The position numbers and the translations under genes are program-made. DNA of 64,000 nucleotides from CADCWN01 sp046328475 (GTDB taxonomy: Bacteria; Chloroflexota; Chloroflexia; Thermomicrobiales; CADCWN01). This document shows, one piece after another, positions 36,568 to 45,909 of this stretch. The notes below the pieces were generated by a model that saw only the letters and a list, made by a program, of their open reading frames with translations, did no database searches and was not told the DNA's origin. The stretch covers positions 62,001 through 126,000 of the forward strand of contig JAXLWN010000008.1 in assembly GCA_046328475.1 (NCBI GenBank). The letters run 5' to 3'. Each line of letters starts with the position of its first letter. Within the stretch, counting starts at the first letter, position 1.

Positions 36568-37395
36568 CTACAAGATCTTCGAGCGCAGATAGGCGCTGCC
36601 GTAGTCGATCGCCAGCGTCATCACGAGCGTAACGAGCAGGACCATGCCGGTCTTGCGGAAGGCAAACTGGTTGATGTACTCCAGGGCAACGAAACCGAGA
36701 CCACCCGCGCCGACCGCGCCGAGGATGGTGGCCGAGTGGACGTTGACCTCCCAGGAATACAGTGTGTGCGCCACGAAATAGGGGAAGAATTGGGGCATAA
36801 TCGCGAAGAGTAACACTTGCCAGGGGTTCGCCCCGGTCGCCGTTACCGCCTCAATCTGCCCCCAATCGATCCCCTCGATCGCTTCCGAATAGAGCTTCGC
36901 GAGGAGACCACCGGAGAAGACGGTGATCGCCAGCACGCCCGGAAATTGCCCGATGCCCACCGCCGCAACGAAGAGGAGGCCCCAGAAGAGCGTCGGCATG
37001 GCACGCACGGTGCTCATCAGGAAACGCACGACGAAGTAGAGCACGCGCGTAATCGGGTTGCGTGCCATCAGGTTCCGCGCGCCGAGGAAGCTGATCGGCA
37101 GGGCCAGCGCCGCGCCGAGGATGGTGCCGAGGATCGACATCTCGATCGTCTCGCGCGCGTAGCGCACCAGCGTGGAGAAGACCGACCAGTCGGGATCGAA
37201 GATCCCTTCGAGCAGCCTGCCCATGTAGGGCAGTCCCGACACCAGGTTGACCAGGTCGAATTCGGTGTCCTGCCCGATCCGGCGCAGGATGATCCCGCCC
37301 GCTATCAGCCCGAGCACCCAGGCGAGGGGGCGCAGCCGGGCGCGCACCGGCGGGCGCAGCTCAGTCCTTGCGGATGTAGATGAGATCGTAGACAT
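36568..37395 (-). CDS. phnE: Phosphonate/phosphite-type ABC transporter permease
   Basis: 275 residues with about six helices. 'YARETIEMSILGTILGAALALPISFLGARNL' and the EAA loop 'EGIDWGQIEAVTATGANPWQVLLFAIMPQ' are typical of PhnE. Forms the membrane channel for the substrate brought by PhnD. Start ATG 37395 lies 35 nt inside the 3' end of phnC, with GAGGTG before it, so the two are translationally coupled. Confidence 0.9.
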   Translation of the reverse strand: MSTISSTSARTELRPPVRARLRPLAWVLGLIAGGIILRRIGQDTEFDLVNLVSGLPYMGRLLEGIFDPDWSVFSTLVRYARETIEMSILGTILGAALALPISFLGARNLMARNPITRVLYFVVRFLMSTVRAMPTLFWGLLFVAAVGIGQFPGVLAITVFSGGLLAKLYSEAIEGIDWGQIEAVTATGANPWQVLLFAIMPQFFPYFVAHTLYSWEVNVHSATILGAVGAGGLGFVALEYINQFAFRKTGMVLLVTLVMTLAIDYGSAYLRSKIL

Positions 37396-38119
37396 CGCTC
37401 GTCACCTCGTCTGGCAGGCCGTCGAAGACGATCCGGCCGCTGCGGAACCCGACGATCCGGTCGGCATACTCGCGGGCGTAATCGAGCTGGTGCAGATTGA
37501 CGATGGTGGTGATGCCATCCTCGCGGTTGATCTCGCGCAGGTAGCCCAACACCACTTTCGAGGTCTCCGGGTCGAGGCTCGCCACCGGCTCGTCGGCGAG
37601 CATGATCTCCGGATTCTGCGCCAGCGCGCGGGCGATCGCCACGCGCTGCTGCTGACCACCGCTGAGCGCGTCGGCTCGCGTGTAGGCACGATCGGCCAGC
37701 CCGACCCGCTCCAGGGCGCGAAAGGCGACCGCGCGGTCCTCGGCGCTGAAGAGCGGCAGCGCCGCGCGCCAGCCGGTGTGGTAGCCCAGCCGCCCGGTCA
37801 GGACATTCTGCTCGACCGTCAAGCGGCGCACCAGATTGAACTGCTGGAAGATGATCCCGATCGTGCGACGGACTCGCCGCAACTGTCGACCGCGCGCCGC
37901 CGTCACGTCGATCCCGTTAACGTGAATCGTCCCGCTCGTCGGATCGACCAGACGGTTGAGCGAGCGAAGAAAGGTGGACTTGCCCGCCCCCGACAGGCCG
38001 ATCACGGCTACAAACTGGCCGCGCGGCACATCGAGTGTCACGTCTTGCATTGCGAGCGGACCCTTGGGGTACTGCTTCGTGAGCTTGCGGACGCTGATCG
38101 TCGCTGCTTCGGTCGCCAT
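37361..38119 (-). CDS. phnC: Phosphonate-type ABC transporter ATP-binding subunit
   Basis: 252 residues if started at ATG 38119, which has its own GCGAGGTTAC site. Walker A 'VIGLSGAGKSTFLR', Q-loop 'IFQQFNLVRR', signature 'ALSGGQQQRVAIARAL', Walker B 'EIMLADEPVASLDPE' and 'VNLHQLDYA' H-loop. It powers uptake of phosphonate, phosphite or a similar oxyanion ester. The reading frame is open upstream without a stop into phnD, so a PhnD-PhnC fusion protein is also possible. Confidence 0.9.
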   Translation of the reverse strand: MATEAATISVRKLTKQYPKGPLAMQDVTLDVPRGQFVAVIGLSGAGKSTFLRSLNRLVDPTSGTIHVNGIDVTAARGRQLRRVRRTIGIIFQQFNLVRRLTVEQNVLTGRLGYHTGWRAALPLFSAEDRAVAFRALERVGLADRAYTRADALSGGQQQRVAIARALAQNPEIMLADEPVASLDPETSKVVLGYLREINREDGITTIVNLHQLDYAREYADRIVGFRSGRIVFDGLPDEVTSDVYDLIYIRKD

Positions 38120-39178
38120 GTAACCTCGCGGGATGAAGAAGGGCGGAGTCGGGGCTGCGCGGCGGCATTCGCGATACGAATGCCGCCGCGCAGCCCCAGC
38201 TCCATCGATTGCGGATGGGGTTGCGGTAGGCAGCTTCAAGAGGCTGGGATCGACCGCCTTGACAACGTCGCGCAGCACATCGTAGTCACCATCGACGGCC
38301 TCCTGAAGCGAGTCGATGGTGAAGAGATCCTTGATGAACTGTTTCCCTTCCGGGTCGCTGCTCAACTTCAGAAGCGCGGCCTTCAGCTTGGCGACCTGGC
38401 CCTTGTTGAGATCCGCGCGAACCACCTGCGGATCGGCGGGGATAAGTTCCGAGGTCCAGATGATCCGCGTCTTGTCCAGGATGTCGGGGAACTTGTCGAT
38501 CACTTCCTTATTCTTGCGCGCATCGTCGTAGAATGCGCCCGCATCGACCTGCCCCTGGTAGACAGCGATTGCCAGCGAGCTGGCGCTGCTGATGTTCTGG
38601 GCTTTCAAGTCGTTGTCGACATTGAGCCCGGCCTTGATCATCGCCGCCTTGGGATAGAGCGTGCTGGAGGCCGACAGCGGATCCCCAAAAGCGTAGCGCT
38701 TCCCTTTCAGATCCTTAATCTCCTTGATGTCACTGTCGGACTTGACGACCATGAAGGCCTTGTAGCCCTTCGTGCCGTTGCGAATCGACGCCGTGATCGG
38801 GTAGCAGTTATTCTGGTCGCGCGCCTGCACATAGCTCAACGGACTCATCCAGGCGAGGTCGGTCTTTTTCGAAGTGATCGACTGCGTGACTGCCGCGTAG
38901 CTCGTCGCAGTGGTAGATTTGACTGTGTAACCGGTCTCTTTACTCAGGAAATCGGCGATCTTCTGGCCGCTCAGTTGGATCTCGCTGGTATCCCGCGAGG
39001 GGACGAAGGCCATGTTGACTTCTTTCTTCTCGGCTTCTTCTTTCGGCGTTGCGGTCGCTCCACCCATGCCGCAGGCCGCTAGCAGCAGCGCGGCTGTCGC
39101 GCCCGCGCTCAGTCCGAGAAAGCGTCGCCGCGTCAACTCGGCCAGCAGAAGGTTCGCCTTGAATCGTGAATCATCCAT
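38120..39178 (-). CDS. phnD: Phosphonate-type substrate-binding lipoprotein, open into phnC
   Basis: About 353 codons from ATG 39178 (GGAGGAGG site) to the phnC start. Tat-type lipoprotein signal 'LTRRRFLGLSAGATAALLLAACG'. Mature domain 'VNMAFVPSRDTSEIQLSGQKIADFLSKETGY', 'KTDLAWMSPLSYVQA' and 'GDPLSASSTLYP' matches the PhnD/PtxB periplasmic-binding family, which captures the ligand outside the membrane. The recognisable domain ends near 'LLKLPTATPSA'. The next 36 codons, including a 21-bp hairpin, contain no stop in this frame and run into phnC. A lost stop by indel or a real fusion cannot be separated here. Confidence 0.88.
38151..38197 (-). repeat. 21-bp perfect intercistronic hairpin between phnD and phnC
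   Basis: GGGGCTGCGCGGCGGCATTCG (38151-38171), loop CGATA, exact reverse complement at 38177-38197. It ends 32 nt before the phnC start. No U-tract follows on the minus strand, so it looks like an mRNA-stabilising or attenuating element that sets a high ratio of binding protein to ATPase. Confidence 0.85.
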
Positions 39179-39514
39179 CGTGGGTTGCCTCCTCCTCGTC
39201 ACTTCCTGCCCGTCTCCCTCATCCCCGGCATTCTGACCTGGCTCCCGCGTGGTCGCTCCTTTCGCACAATGTCGCAGCCGCCACGCTATTCGCTGGGCTG
39301 CGGGCTACGCATGCAGTACTCAGGTGCGTGAAGACAGTCGAATGCCACGCGGGAATGATACGTGTCGATCAGAGGAGGGTGCAATGATAGGATAGCGCTG
39401 GCGGCATCCGAGCGGGCGGTGATCACCGTCCAGAACGATGAGACCGCTGAGGTTGCTGTTGCACGTTGGCGGGCCGTGCACTGAATCTCGACGCACCAGT
39501 GAAGGAGGCCAGCG
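39179..39514. other. Divergent spacer between phnD and the ATP-grasp gene
   Basis: 336 bp with no gene or repeat that I can recognise. It must hold the promoters of both divergent genes. I found no -35/-10 pair good enough to call. Confidence 0.5.
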
Positions 39515-40735
39515 GTGCCATTCGTGATCTATGTCACCCCATTCTTCTCCGAAAACGCCGCGCGCAACATTGCAGCGGCGATCGAGATGCCCGAGGTGCG
39601 GTTGGGGGTAATCAGCCAGGCTCCGCTGGAGGAGCTGGCGGCGGAGGTGCGTCCGAGGCTGGCGGGGCACTGGCGGGTAGATGATGCGCTGGATACCGAG
39701 CAGTTACTCGGGGCGGCGCAGGGTCTCGCACGCCAGCACGGGACAATTCACCGGCTGATCAGCGCCCAGGAGCAACTGCAAGTGCAAATCGCGGAGGTGC
39801 GCGAGCGGCTGGGTATCGCCGGTATGCTGCCGGAGGCGGCGCGCAACTTTCGCGATAAGGCCCGGATGAAGGATGTGTTGCGCGCGGCGGGGGTGCCCTG
39901 CGCCCGGCATCAACTGGCCGCGAGCGAGGCTGAGGCGTGGCGCTTCGCCGAGTCTGTCGGCTATCCCCTGGTGCTGAAACCGCCGGCGGGGGCTGGTTCG
40001 CAGGCGACCTACCAGATCGAGGGACCGGTGGCGCTGGCCTCGGCCTTGGCCTCGGCAAACCCGGGGCCGGGGCGCGAGGCGCTGCTGGAAGAGTTCATCA
40101 CCGGCGAGGAGCATTCATTCGACACAATCTCGCTCAGGGGCCAACACATCTGGCACTCGCTGACCCACTATTTGCCCGCGCCGCTCGACGCGATGCGGAA
40201 TCCCTGGATCCAGTGGTCGGTGCTGTTGCCGCGCGAGATCGATGAGCCACAATACGACGACATCCGCCAGATCGCCTTCCGGGCGCTCGATGCGCTGGGG
40301 ATGGAGACCGGGCTGAGCCACATGGAGTGGTTCCGGCGGAAGGATGGCAGCATCGCAATCTCCGAGGTCGCGGCCCGCCCGCCGGGGGCGCAGATCACCA
40401 CGCTGATGTCGCGCGCCAACGATTTCGACGCGATCGCCGCCTGGACGCGGCTGATGATCTTCGACACATTCGAGCCGCCGCAGCGACGCTACGCGGTGGG
40501 TGCGGCCTTCCTGCGCGGCCAGGGACGGGGCGTTGTGCGCGCGGTCCACGGCCTGGAGCAGGTGCAGCGCGAGATTGGCCATCTCGTCACCGACGCGAAG
40601 CTGCCGACGCCGGGACAAGCGCCATCCCCCAGCTATGAGGGCGAGGGATACATCATCGTGCGGCACCCCGAAACAGCGGTTGTGCGCGACGCTTTGGCGC
40701 AAATCGTGGGGACAGTCCGAGTTGAGTTGGGATAG
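39515..40735 (+). CDS. ATP-grasp family carboxylate-amine ligase
   Basis: 406 residues from GTG 39515, AAGGAGG nearby. ATP-grasp motifs: 'FRDKARMKDVLRAAGVPCARHQL', 'YPLVLKPPAGAGSQATYQI', 'LLEEFITGEEHSFDTI', 'SHMEWFRRKDGSIAISEVAARPPGAQITTLM'. It joins a carboxylate to an amine or thiol using ATP, with unknown substrates. The N-terminal 100 residues are a Rossmann-like pre-ATP-grasp domain. It appears monocistronic, ending before a strong hairpin. Confidence 0.85.
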   Translation: MPFVIYVTPFFSENAARNIAAAIEMPEVRLGVISQAPLEELAAEVRPRLAGHWRVDDALDTEQLLGAAQGLARQHGTIHRLISAQEQLQVQIAEVRERLGIAGMLPEAARNFRDKARMKDVLRAAGVPCARHQLAASEAEAWRFAESVGYPLVLKPPAGAGSQATYQIEGPVALASALASANPGPGREALLEEFITGEEHSFDTISLRGQHIWHSLTHYLPAPLDAMRNPWIQWSVLLPREIDEPQYDDIRQIAFRALDALGMETGLSHMEWFRRKDGSIAISEVAARPPGAQITTLMSRANDFDAIAAWTRLMIFDTFEPPQRRYAVGAAFLRGQGRGVVRAVHGLEQVQREIGHLVTDAKLPTPGQAPSPSYEGEGYIIVRHPETAVVRDALAQIVGTVRVELG

Positions 40736-40788
40736 TAACCAATGGCGCGTAATGCGCGACGAGTATCAACGATGGGGACGCAAAGAAA

Positions 40789-40825
40789 CGACGAGAGGGC
40801 GGCGAAGTGTTCGCCGCCCTCTCGT
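40789..40825. terminator. Bidirectional hairpin between ATP-grasp and RodZ-like genes
   Basis: GACGAGAGGGCGGCGAA (40789-40805) / TTCGCCGCCCTCTCGTC (40809-40825), a 17-bp perfect stem with a 3-nt loop between convergent genes. No T-run. Confidence 0.8.
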
Positions 40826-40866
40826 CACCGCTCATCGCTACTCGTTCCTCGTCACTTGCTACGGGA
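40824..40866. repeat. Degenerate heptamer array next to the rodZ-like stop
   Basis: Units of the type GCTCATC, GCTACTC, GTTCCTC, GTCACTT, GCTACGG with a 7-base period, running across the stop codon of the RodZ-like gene. Much less perfect than the other arrays. Confidence 0.5.
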
Positions 40867-41755
40867 ACGTCGCCGATCCTTCCCACGAGGATTCGCTGAT
40901 CAGGCCGTAGTCCTCGCCATCGGCCCAGAGGTAGACGTTCGTGGCGTTCGACGAATAGATCTCGATCGACGCGCCCTCATAATTGAGGGAATCCCCGGCG
41001 TCCATCACGCCGGCAAATTCGACCACGCCGTCGATCGTCACCGTGACCCAGGCTTCATCTTGCGCCTGGATCGTCACCACGTGTATCGCACCGCGCTTCG
41101 GGGTCGGGGTCGGAGGCGCTGCGGTCGGCTGCTTGGAAGAGACGGGTTGCTGAGAGCTTGCAGCCTGTTGCGGCGGTGCGGCTTGCTGCGACGGCTTCGT
41201 CGGCGCGGCCGGTGCCTGGGTCGCGGTCGGCGGCACGGGCGTTGGCGGAACCGGCGTCTCGGTCGGGGCGGGGGTTCCGGTCGCGGTCGGGGTGAGCGCG
41301 CGGATGGCCGAGTTCACGTCGATCACCGTCGGCGTCGGGATTCCGACGGACGGGGTCGGGATCGAGGTCGGATTGGTGGCGGCGAAGAAGGCCGAGTAGA
41401 GCCAGGCGAAGAGAACCGCCGAGATCACCACCACGAAGGCGATCAGCGCGAAGTTAGGTGCCCAGTGGGAGGGCATCTCCAGCGGCTTGACCGCCGGGAC
41501 GACCTTGAACCCGCTCGATATGCCACCGCGCAGGTCTTCGAAGTAGGAGATGGCGTCGTCGGGATCGAGATTCAGATATTGGGCGTAGTTTCGCACGATG
41601 CCGCGCGAATAGACCCCTTCCGGCAAGGAGAGAAAGTCCTCGTCTTCCAGCGCACGCAGATACTTGCGCGGAATCCGGATCGCTCGCTCTGCCTCCGTCA
41701 GGGTGACGCCCTTATTCGCGCGTGCGTGGCGCAACGCGTCACCGAAACCTGACAT
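40859..41755 (-). CDS. RodZ-like helix-turn-helix membrane protein
   Basis: 298 residues. N-terminal HTH_25 domain (about 1-75: 'FGDALRHARANKGVTLTEAERAIRIPRKYLRALE'), one membrane helix (about 102-123), a Thr/Pro/Gln-rich linker (about 128-225) and a C-terminal DUF4115 beta domain ('VTIQAQDEAWVTVTIDGVVEF'). This is the RodZ layout. RodZ links MreB filaments to wall synthesis, but here MreB genes are not nearby. The linker is long and disordered. Confidence 0.85.
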   Translation of the reverse strand: MSGFGDALRHARANKGVTLTEAERAIRIPRKYLRALEDEDFLSLPEGVYSRGIVRNYAQYLNLDPDDAISYFEDLRGGISSGFKVVPAVKPLEMPSHWAPNFALIAFVVVISAVLFAWLYSAFFAATNPTSIPTPSVGIPTPTVIDVNSAIRALTPTATGTPAPTETPVPPTPVPPTATQAPAAPTKPSQQAAPPQQAASSQQPVSSKQPTAAPPTPTPKRGAIHVVTIQAQDEAWVTVTIDGVVEFAGVMDAGDSLNYEGASIEIYSSNATNVYLWADGEDYGLISESSWEGSATFP

Positions 41756-41839
41756 CCTGCTGCCCTATCGTATCCCCCAACCCCGGAGTGCGCGCGGTAC
41801 CCCCAGCCAACCGGGCCGAGGGTACCATAGAAAGTCCCC

Positions 41840-41863
41840 GCCGACCAGGAGATGCCGGTCGGC
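41840..41863 (-). terminator. Hairpin after the double-Cys4 gene
   Basis: GCCGACC (41840-41846) / GGTCGGC (41857-41863), then GGGGACTTTCT on the minus strand, 27 nt after the stop at 41890. Weak U-tract. Confidence 0.45.
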
Positions 41864-41889
41864 AGGAGCGCGCGGACAGAACGCGACGA

Positions 41890-43563
41890 CTAGCGCGCCT
41901 CGCGGCGTCGCTCGGTGGCGGCCGGTGGTGCGTCGGGAATCCCCCACTCCTTCAGCAACTGGTCTACCATCGGCGTCGGCTGACGCTGCCCGAGATCGGC
42001 CTTCTGGAGCCAACCATCGTCATTGGCGGCCCACCACGTACCGAAAGAATTGATGCAGCCGAGATCTTGCCGCCCTTGCTGCTGGCGATAGCTGCCGGCG
42101 AAGGGGCAGGCGCAGGAGCCCTGACTGGCCCCATCGTGCGCCTGGAAGTAGCGGCAGGTGCCGCATCGTTGCCCGGCATACGCCGCCAGGGTGCGCTCGC
42201 GCCAGTCCTGTTGCAACTGCTGCAACAACTGCTCGTCGATCTGCCGGGGCGGCAGTGTCGGCATCGCGGGTTCGGTCGGTCGCGCCTCGACCGCCGGGGT
42301 AGTGCGCGGGATGCGCGGCGCGGGCTGCGTCGGCGCGCTCTCCGGATCGGCGGTGAGACTCCCCCCGCGCGGAGAGAGTGACCGAATCGTGCGCTCGGTT
42401 GGTGCCGGTGGCGGCGTCTCAACCGGGAGCGGTTGCTCGGCGCGAACGCGCCCGACATTCGACACCTGCTGCGTGGTCGCTTGCGGCTGCGGCGATTGCA
42501 CGGGGCGCGACGACGGAATCTCCGTCGGCTCCGGGCGCATCATGCGCGAGAAGCGACTGCTGGCGTTCGGATCATCCCAGTAGCGCGCGGTGCTCGCCTC
42601 GCTCGCCACGTCGCGCGGCGCACGCTCGATCACCGGGTCGGGCAGACGAGTGGCGGATGCGGATGTGAGGCCGACCCCCAGGGACGCCGCCGGTGGGAGG
42701 TCTGCGGTCAGATCCTGGCGCGGAGGTGCCACGGCGGCCTCGACCTGCAACGCCGGGCGCTCGGTGATAATCTGGCGATCCTCGGGTTCGCGCGGCGCGG
42801 ATGGTGTCGCTGACGCCTGCGGCGCGGTTGTCTGCGAATACGCGCCATTCGTGCCGCCAACCCCTGTCGCGAGCGAGGGTTGGCGGGTCGGGGGCGCGGC
42901 GACTTCGGGCGCGCGGGGTGCCGTCTCGGCACCGGCGACGGGCTTGGACGAGGAATAGAGCGAGGCCAACGCGACGGCCTGCTGTTCCTTGCGGCGCCCT
43001 TCGACAGTCTCGCGCTCGTTCTCGCGCCGCTCCAGCGCCTTGCGGTGCGCCTCGGCGACCACCGAGCGACTCGGTCGCCGGAGCACCTCGCCCGACGGCC
43101 CCAGTTCGGGATGGTTTTGCAGCGCGGAAGCGACCACCGAGACCATTTCCTGCCCCTGGCGCGACGCGGCAACCGAGGTCATCACCCCGGCGGCGGCGGG
43201 CTGGGGACCGCGGCGGCGGCCAGCGGGAAACGCAGAGGGAGTGGGCCTGGCCGCGACGAGCGCAGCCTTGGCGGCCTGCACCCCGGCGTCGGCAGCGGCG
43301 AGGCTGCCAATACCCTGACCGATCGGCAACGTCCCCGACGATTCGCCGGTTGGCGCAGCTGCGGCGACCATCTCGACCAGGGGGCCATTGCCGCTAACTT
43401 GCCAGTGGTCCTTTTGCCAACCAGTCCTGCACGCCAACTCCTCGGCGCGGAGCAGAACCGTATCGTCGCGACCTTGGTAGTCCGGGTTCCGGCACCAGCC
43501 GTGGCCCTGAACCGTGCTCGCCTCAAAGAAGCGGCACGATCCGCAGCTCTTGCGACCTGTCAC
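41890..43563 (-). CDS. Uncharacterised protein with a Cys4 module at each end
   Basis: 557 residues from GTG 43563 (AAGGA site). N-terminal module: 'CGSCRFFEASTVQGHGWCRNP' with a later 'LACRTGW'. C-terminal module: 'CGTCRYFQAHDGASQGSCACP' with a later 'LGCINSFGTWW'. The two are clearly related (C-x2-C-x-aromatic-F/Y ... G-x-C ... C). Between them lie about 380 low-complexity residues rich in Pro, Ala, Ser and Arg, including a charged helix near 'RKALERRENERETVEGRRKEQQ'. No signal peptide or membrane helix. It may bind zinc or an Fe-S cluster at both ends. Function unknown. Confidence 0.75.
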   Translation of the reverse strand: MTGRKSCGSCRFFEASTVQGHGWCRNPDYQGRDDTVLLRAEELACRTGWQKDHWQVSGNGPLVEMVAAAAPTGESSGTLPIGQGIGSLAAADAGVQAAKAALVAARPTPSAFPAGRRRGPQPAAAGVMTSVAASRQGQEMVSVVASALQNHPELGPSGEVLRRPSRSVVAEAHRKALERRENERETVEGRRKEQQAVALASLYSSSKPVAGAETAPRAPEVAAPPTRQPSLATGVGGTNGAYSQTTAPQASATPSAPREPEDRQIITERPALQVEAAVAPPRQDLTADLPPAASLGVGLTSASATRLPDPVIERAPRDVASEASTARYWDDPNASSRFSRMMRPEPTEIPSSRPVQSPQPQATTQQVSNVGRVRAEQPLPVETPPPAPTERTIRSLSPRGGSLTADPESAPTQPAPRIPRTTPAVEARPTEPAMPTLPPRQIDEQLLQQLQQDWRERTLAAYAGQRCGTCRYFQAHDGASQGSCACPFAGSYRQQQGRQDLGCINSFGTWWAANDDGWLQKADLGQRQPTPMVDQLLKEWGIPDAPPAATERRREAR

Positions 43564-43976
43564 GGCGCGTATCCTTGATTCATGTTCTGAAGTTCCAGCG
43601 GGCTGCGGAACCGGCCAGCAACAGGGCAGATTGGGGCTCAACCCCTGGCGGTCTGCACTGTCCGAACAGGTCCCGGCGAACTTGGCCCCTATACTACCAC
43701 AGCCCTCCCGGCCTGAACAGAGGCTAATTCAGCGACAGTTGTGCCAGAAAGTCACGACACGCATGACCTATTTCCCACCCCAACAGGGAGAAACGGCCCT
43801 GAGGCATCGGGCGAAATTGGTCGAAAATACACTCTTTCCGTTCGCAGCCGTACGTACACCCTTGGCGGTACCAGGCTTTACAGACCCCTCTGGCATGGCA
43901 TAATGCGGGGCACGAGCACGTCCCGCCCTGGCGCGGGATCGTGGCTTCCGATGTCCGCAGCGAGGGAGGGATGGGG
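43564..43976. other. Divergent spacer upstream of acs
   Basis: 413 bp without a gene. Short open frames are not supported. It contains the acs promoter (43877-43906) and a GC-rich leader. Nothing else recognisable. Confidence 0.55.
43877..43906 (+). promoter_or_regulatory. Sigma70-type promoter of acs
   Basis: TTTACA (43877-43882), N18, TAATGC (43901-43906), about 70 nt before the acs start. Confidence 0.6.
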
Positions 43977-45884
43977 ATGAGTTCGGCAGATCAGCCTGCG
44001 TTCGCGCCACTCTTGCAGAGTGACCAACTCGTGCCGCCGCCCGCCGCGCTCGCCGAGGTGGCGCTGGTGCCCGACCACGACACCCTCTACGCTCGCGCCG
44101 CCACCGATTCCGAGGGGTTCTGGGCGGAGGTGGCGCGCGAGTTGGAGTGGGAGACACCGCCGGGCCGCACCCTCGATTGGGATGGCGTCACGGCGCGCTG
44201 GTTCGTCGGCGGGCGCTGCAACATCACCGTGAATTGCCTGGATCGCCATCTGCACGGGGCGAAACGCGACAAGGCGGCGCTGATCTTCATCGGCGAGGAC
44301 GGCGCGGAGCGCCGGTTCAGCTACGCCGAGTTGCACCGCCTCGTCTGCAAGTTCGCCTCCGGCCTGAAAGAGTTGGGCATCGGCAAGGGGGACCGCGTCT
44401 GCATCTACATGCCGCTGACGCCCGAGGGGATGGCGGCGATGCTCGCCTGCGCGCGGATCGGGGCGATTCACAGCGTCACCTACGCCGGAATCGGCGCGGG
44501 GGCGTTGCGAACCAGGATCGCCGACGCTGGGGCGCGGGCGGTGATCACCGCCGATGTCGGCTACCGGCGCGGGAAGACGGTCGCGCTCAAACCGATCGTG
44601 GACGAGGCAATCGACGGCTTGGCACATGTCGAGCGCGTGATCGTCTGGCGGCGCGAGAAAGATAGCCCGAAAGTACGGGGGCCGCGCGAGGTTGACCTGC
44701 ACGAATTGCTGACCGGGGCGTCGCCGCGCTGCGAAGCGACGATCGTGGACGCCGAGGACCCGCTCTTCATCCTCTACACCTCCGGCACGACCGGGCGTCC
44801 GAAGGGGCCGATGTATGTCCACGGCGGCTACCAGGTCGGCGTCTCGTTCTACACGCGGATCGCCTACGACCTGAAGGACGACGATGTCTACTGGTGTACC
44901 AGCGACATCGGCTGGATCGTGGGCCACTCCTCGATGCTCTACGGCCCGCTCATGAATGGCGTGACGATCGTGGTGCGCGAGGGAGCGCCCGACTTCCCCG
45001 ATCCGGGCGTCTGCTGGCGCATCATCGAGCAGCAGCAGGTCACGGTGATGTTCACCGCGCCGACGACGCTGCGCATGTTCATGAAGTTCGGCAGCGAATA
45101 TCCGGCGGCGGCCGATCTCTCGACGCTGCGGCTGCTGATCTGCGCAGGCGAGCCGCTGAACCCGGAGGCGTGGTGGTGGGCCTACAAGCACCTGCTCGGG
45201 GAGGGTCGCGGGCACCTCTGCGACAACTGGTGGCAGACCGAGACGGGAGCGCCGACCATCGGCACGCTACCGAGCATGGCCGCGAAGCCGGGCTGGGCCG
45301 GGAAGCCGCTCCCCGGCTACCGGGCGGAGGTGGTGGACCGCGAGGGCAACCCCGCGCCGCCAAACACCGGCGGATTGCTGGTGCTGCGCGGCCCCTGGCC
45401 GCAGATGATGCGCACCCTCTGGAACGACCCGGCGCGCTACGAGGAGTATTGGCGCACAATCGACGGCTGCTACTTCGCGGGCGATGTGGCGGTGCGGGGC
45501 GAGGATGGCTACTTCATGATCCTGGGCCGCGCCGACGACGTGCTGAACGTTGCCGGGCACCGGATCGGCACCGCCGACGTGGAGAGCGCGCTGGTGAGCC
45601 ACCCTGCAGTTGCCGAAGCCGGGGTGATTGGCAAGCCCGACCCGATCAAGGGGGAGGCGATCAAGGCCTTCGTGACGCTGCGCGCCGGGCAGCAGGCCAC
45701 CGACGACCTGATCCCGGCCCTGGTCGCACATGTGCGCCACGAACTGGGGCCGATCGCCACGCCGAGCGAGATCGCAATTGTGGATCGCCTGCCGAAGACA
45801 CGGAGCGGCAAGATCATGCGCCGGGTGCTGAAAGCGCAGGAGTTGGGGCTCGATCCGGGCGATCTGACGACGATCGAGGAGTGA
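43977..45884 (+). CDS. acs: Acetyl-CoA synthetase (AMP-forming)
   Basis: 635 residues from ATG 43977 (GAGGGAGGG site). Activates acetate with ATP and CoA. 'FILYTSGTTGRPKGPMYVHGGY' (P-loop), 'DIGWIVGHSSMLYGPL', 'NWWQTETGAPTIG' with the Trp that limits the acyl pocket to acetate, 'GRADDVLNVAGHRIGTADVESAL' and 'LPKTRSGKIMRRVLK' with the acetylatable catalytic Lys. Length is slightly below the usual 650. A peptidase gene follows after 25 nt. It fits acetate assimilation with pckA. Confidence 0.94.
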   Translation: MSSADQPAFAPLLQSDQLVPPPAALAEVALVPDHDTLYARAATDSEGFWAEVARELEWETPPGRTLDWDGVTARWFVGGRCNITVNCLDRHLHGAKRDKAALIFIGEDGAERRFSYAELHRLVCKFASGLKELGIGKGDRVCIYMPLTPEGMAAMLACARIGAIHSVTYAGIGAGALRTRIADAGARAVITADVGYRRGKTVALKPIVDEAIDGLAHVERVIVWRREKDSPKVRGPREVDLHELLTGASPRCEATIVDAEDPLFILYTSGTTGRPKGPMYVHGGYQVGVSFYTRIAYDLKDDDVYWCTSDIGWIVGHSSMLYGPLMNGVTIVVREGAPDFPDPGVCWRIIEQQQVTVMFTAPTTLRMFMKFGSEYPAAADLSTLRLLICAGEPLNPEAWWWAYKHLLGEGRGHLCDNWWQTETGAPTIGTLPSMAAKPGWAGKPLPGYRAEVVDREGNPAPPNTGGLLVLRGPWPQMMRTLWNDPARYEEYWRTIDGCYFAGDVAVRGEDGYFMILGRADDVLNVAGHRIGTADVESALVSHPAVAEAGVIGKPDPIKGEAIKAFVTLRAGQQATDDLIPALVAHVRHELGPIATPSEIAIVDRLPKTRSGKIMRRVLKAQELGLDPGDLTTIEE

Positions 45885-45909
45885 CGAGCCAGGGAGGGTG
45901 AGGTAACCC

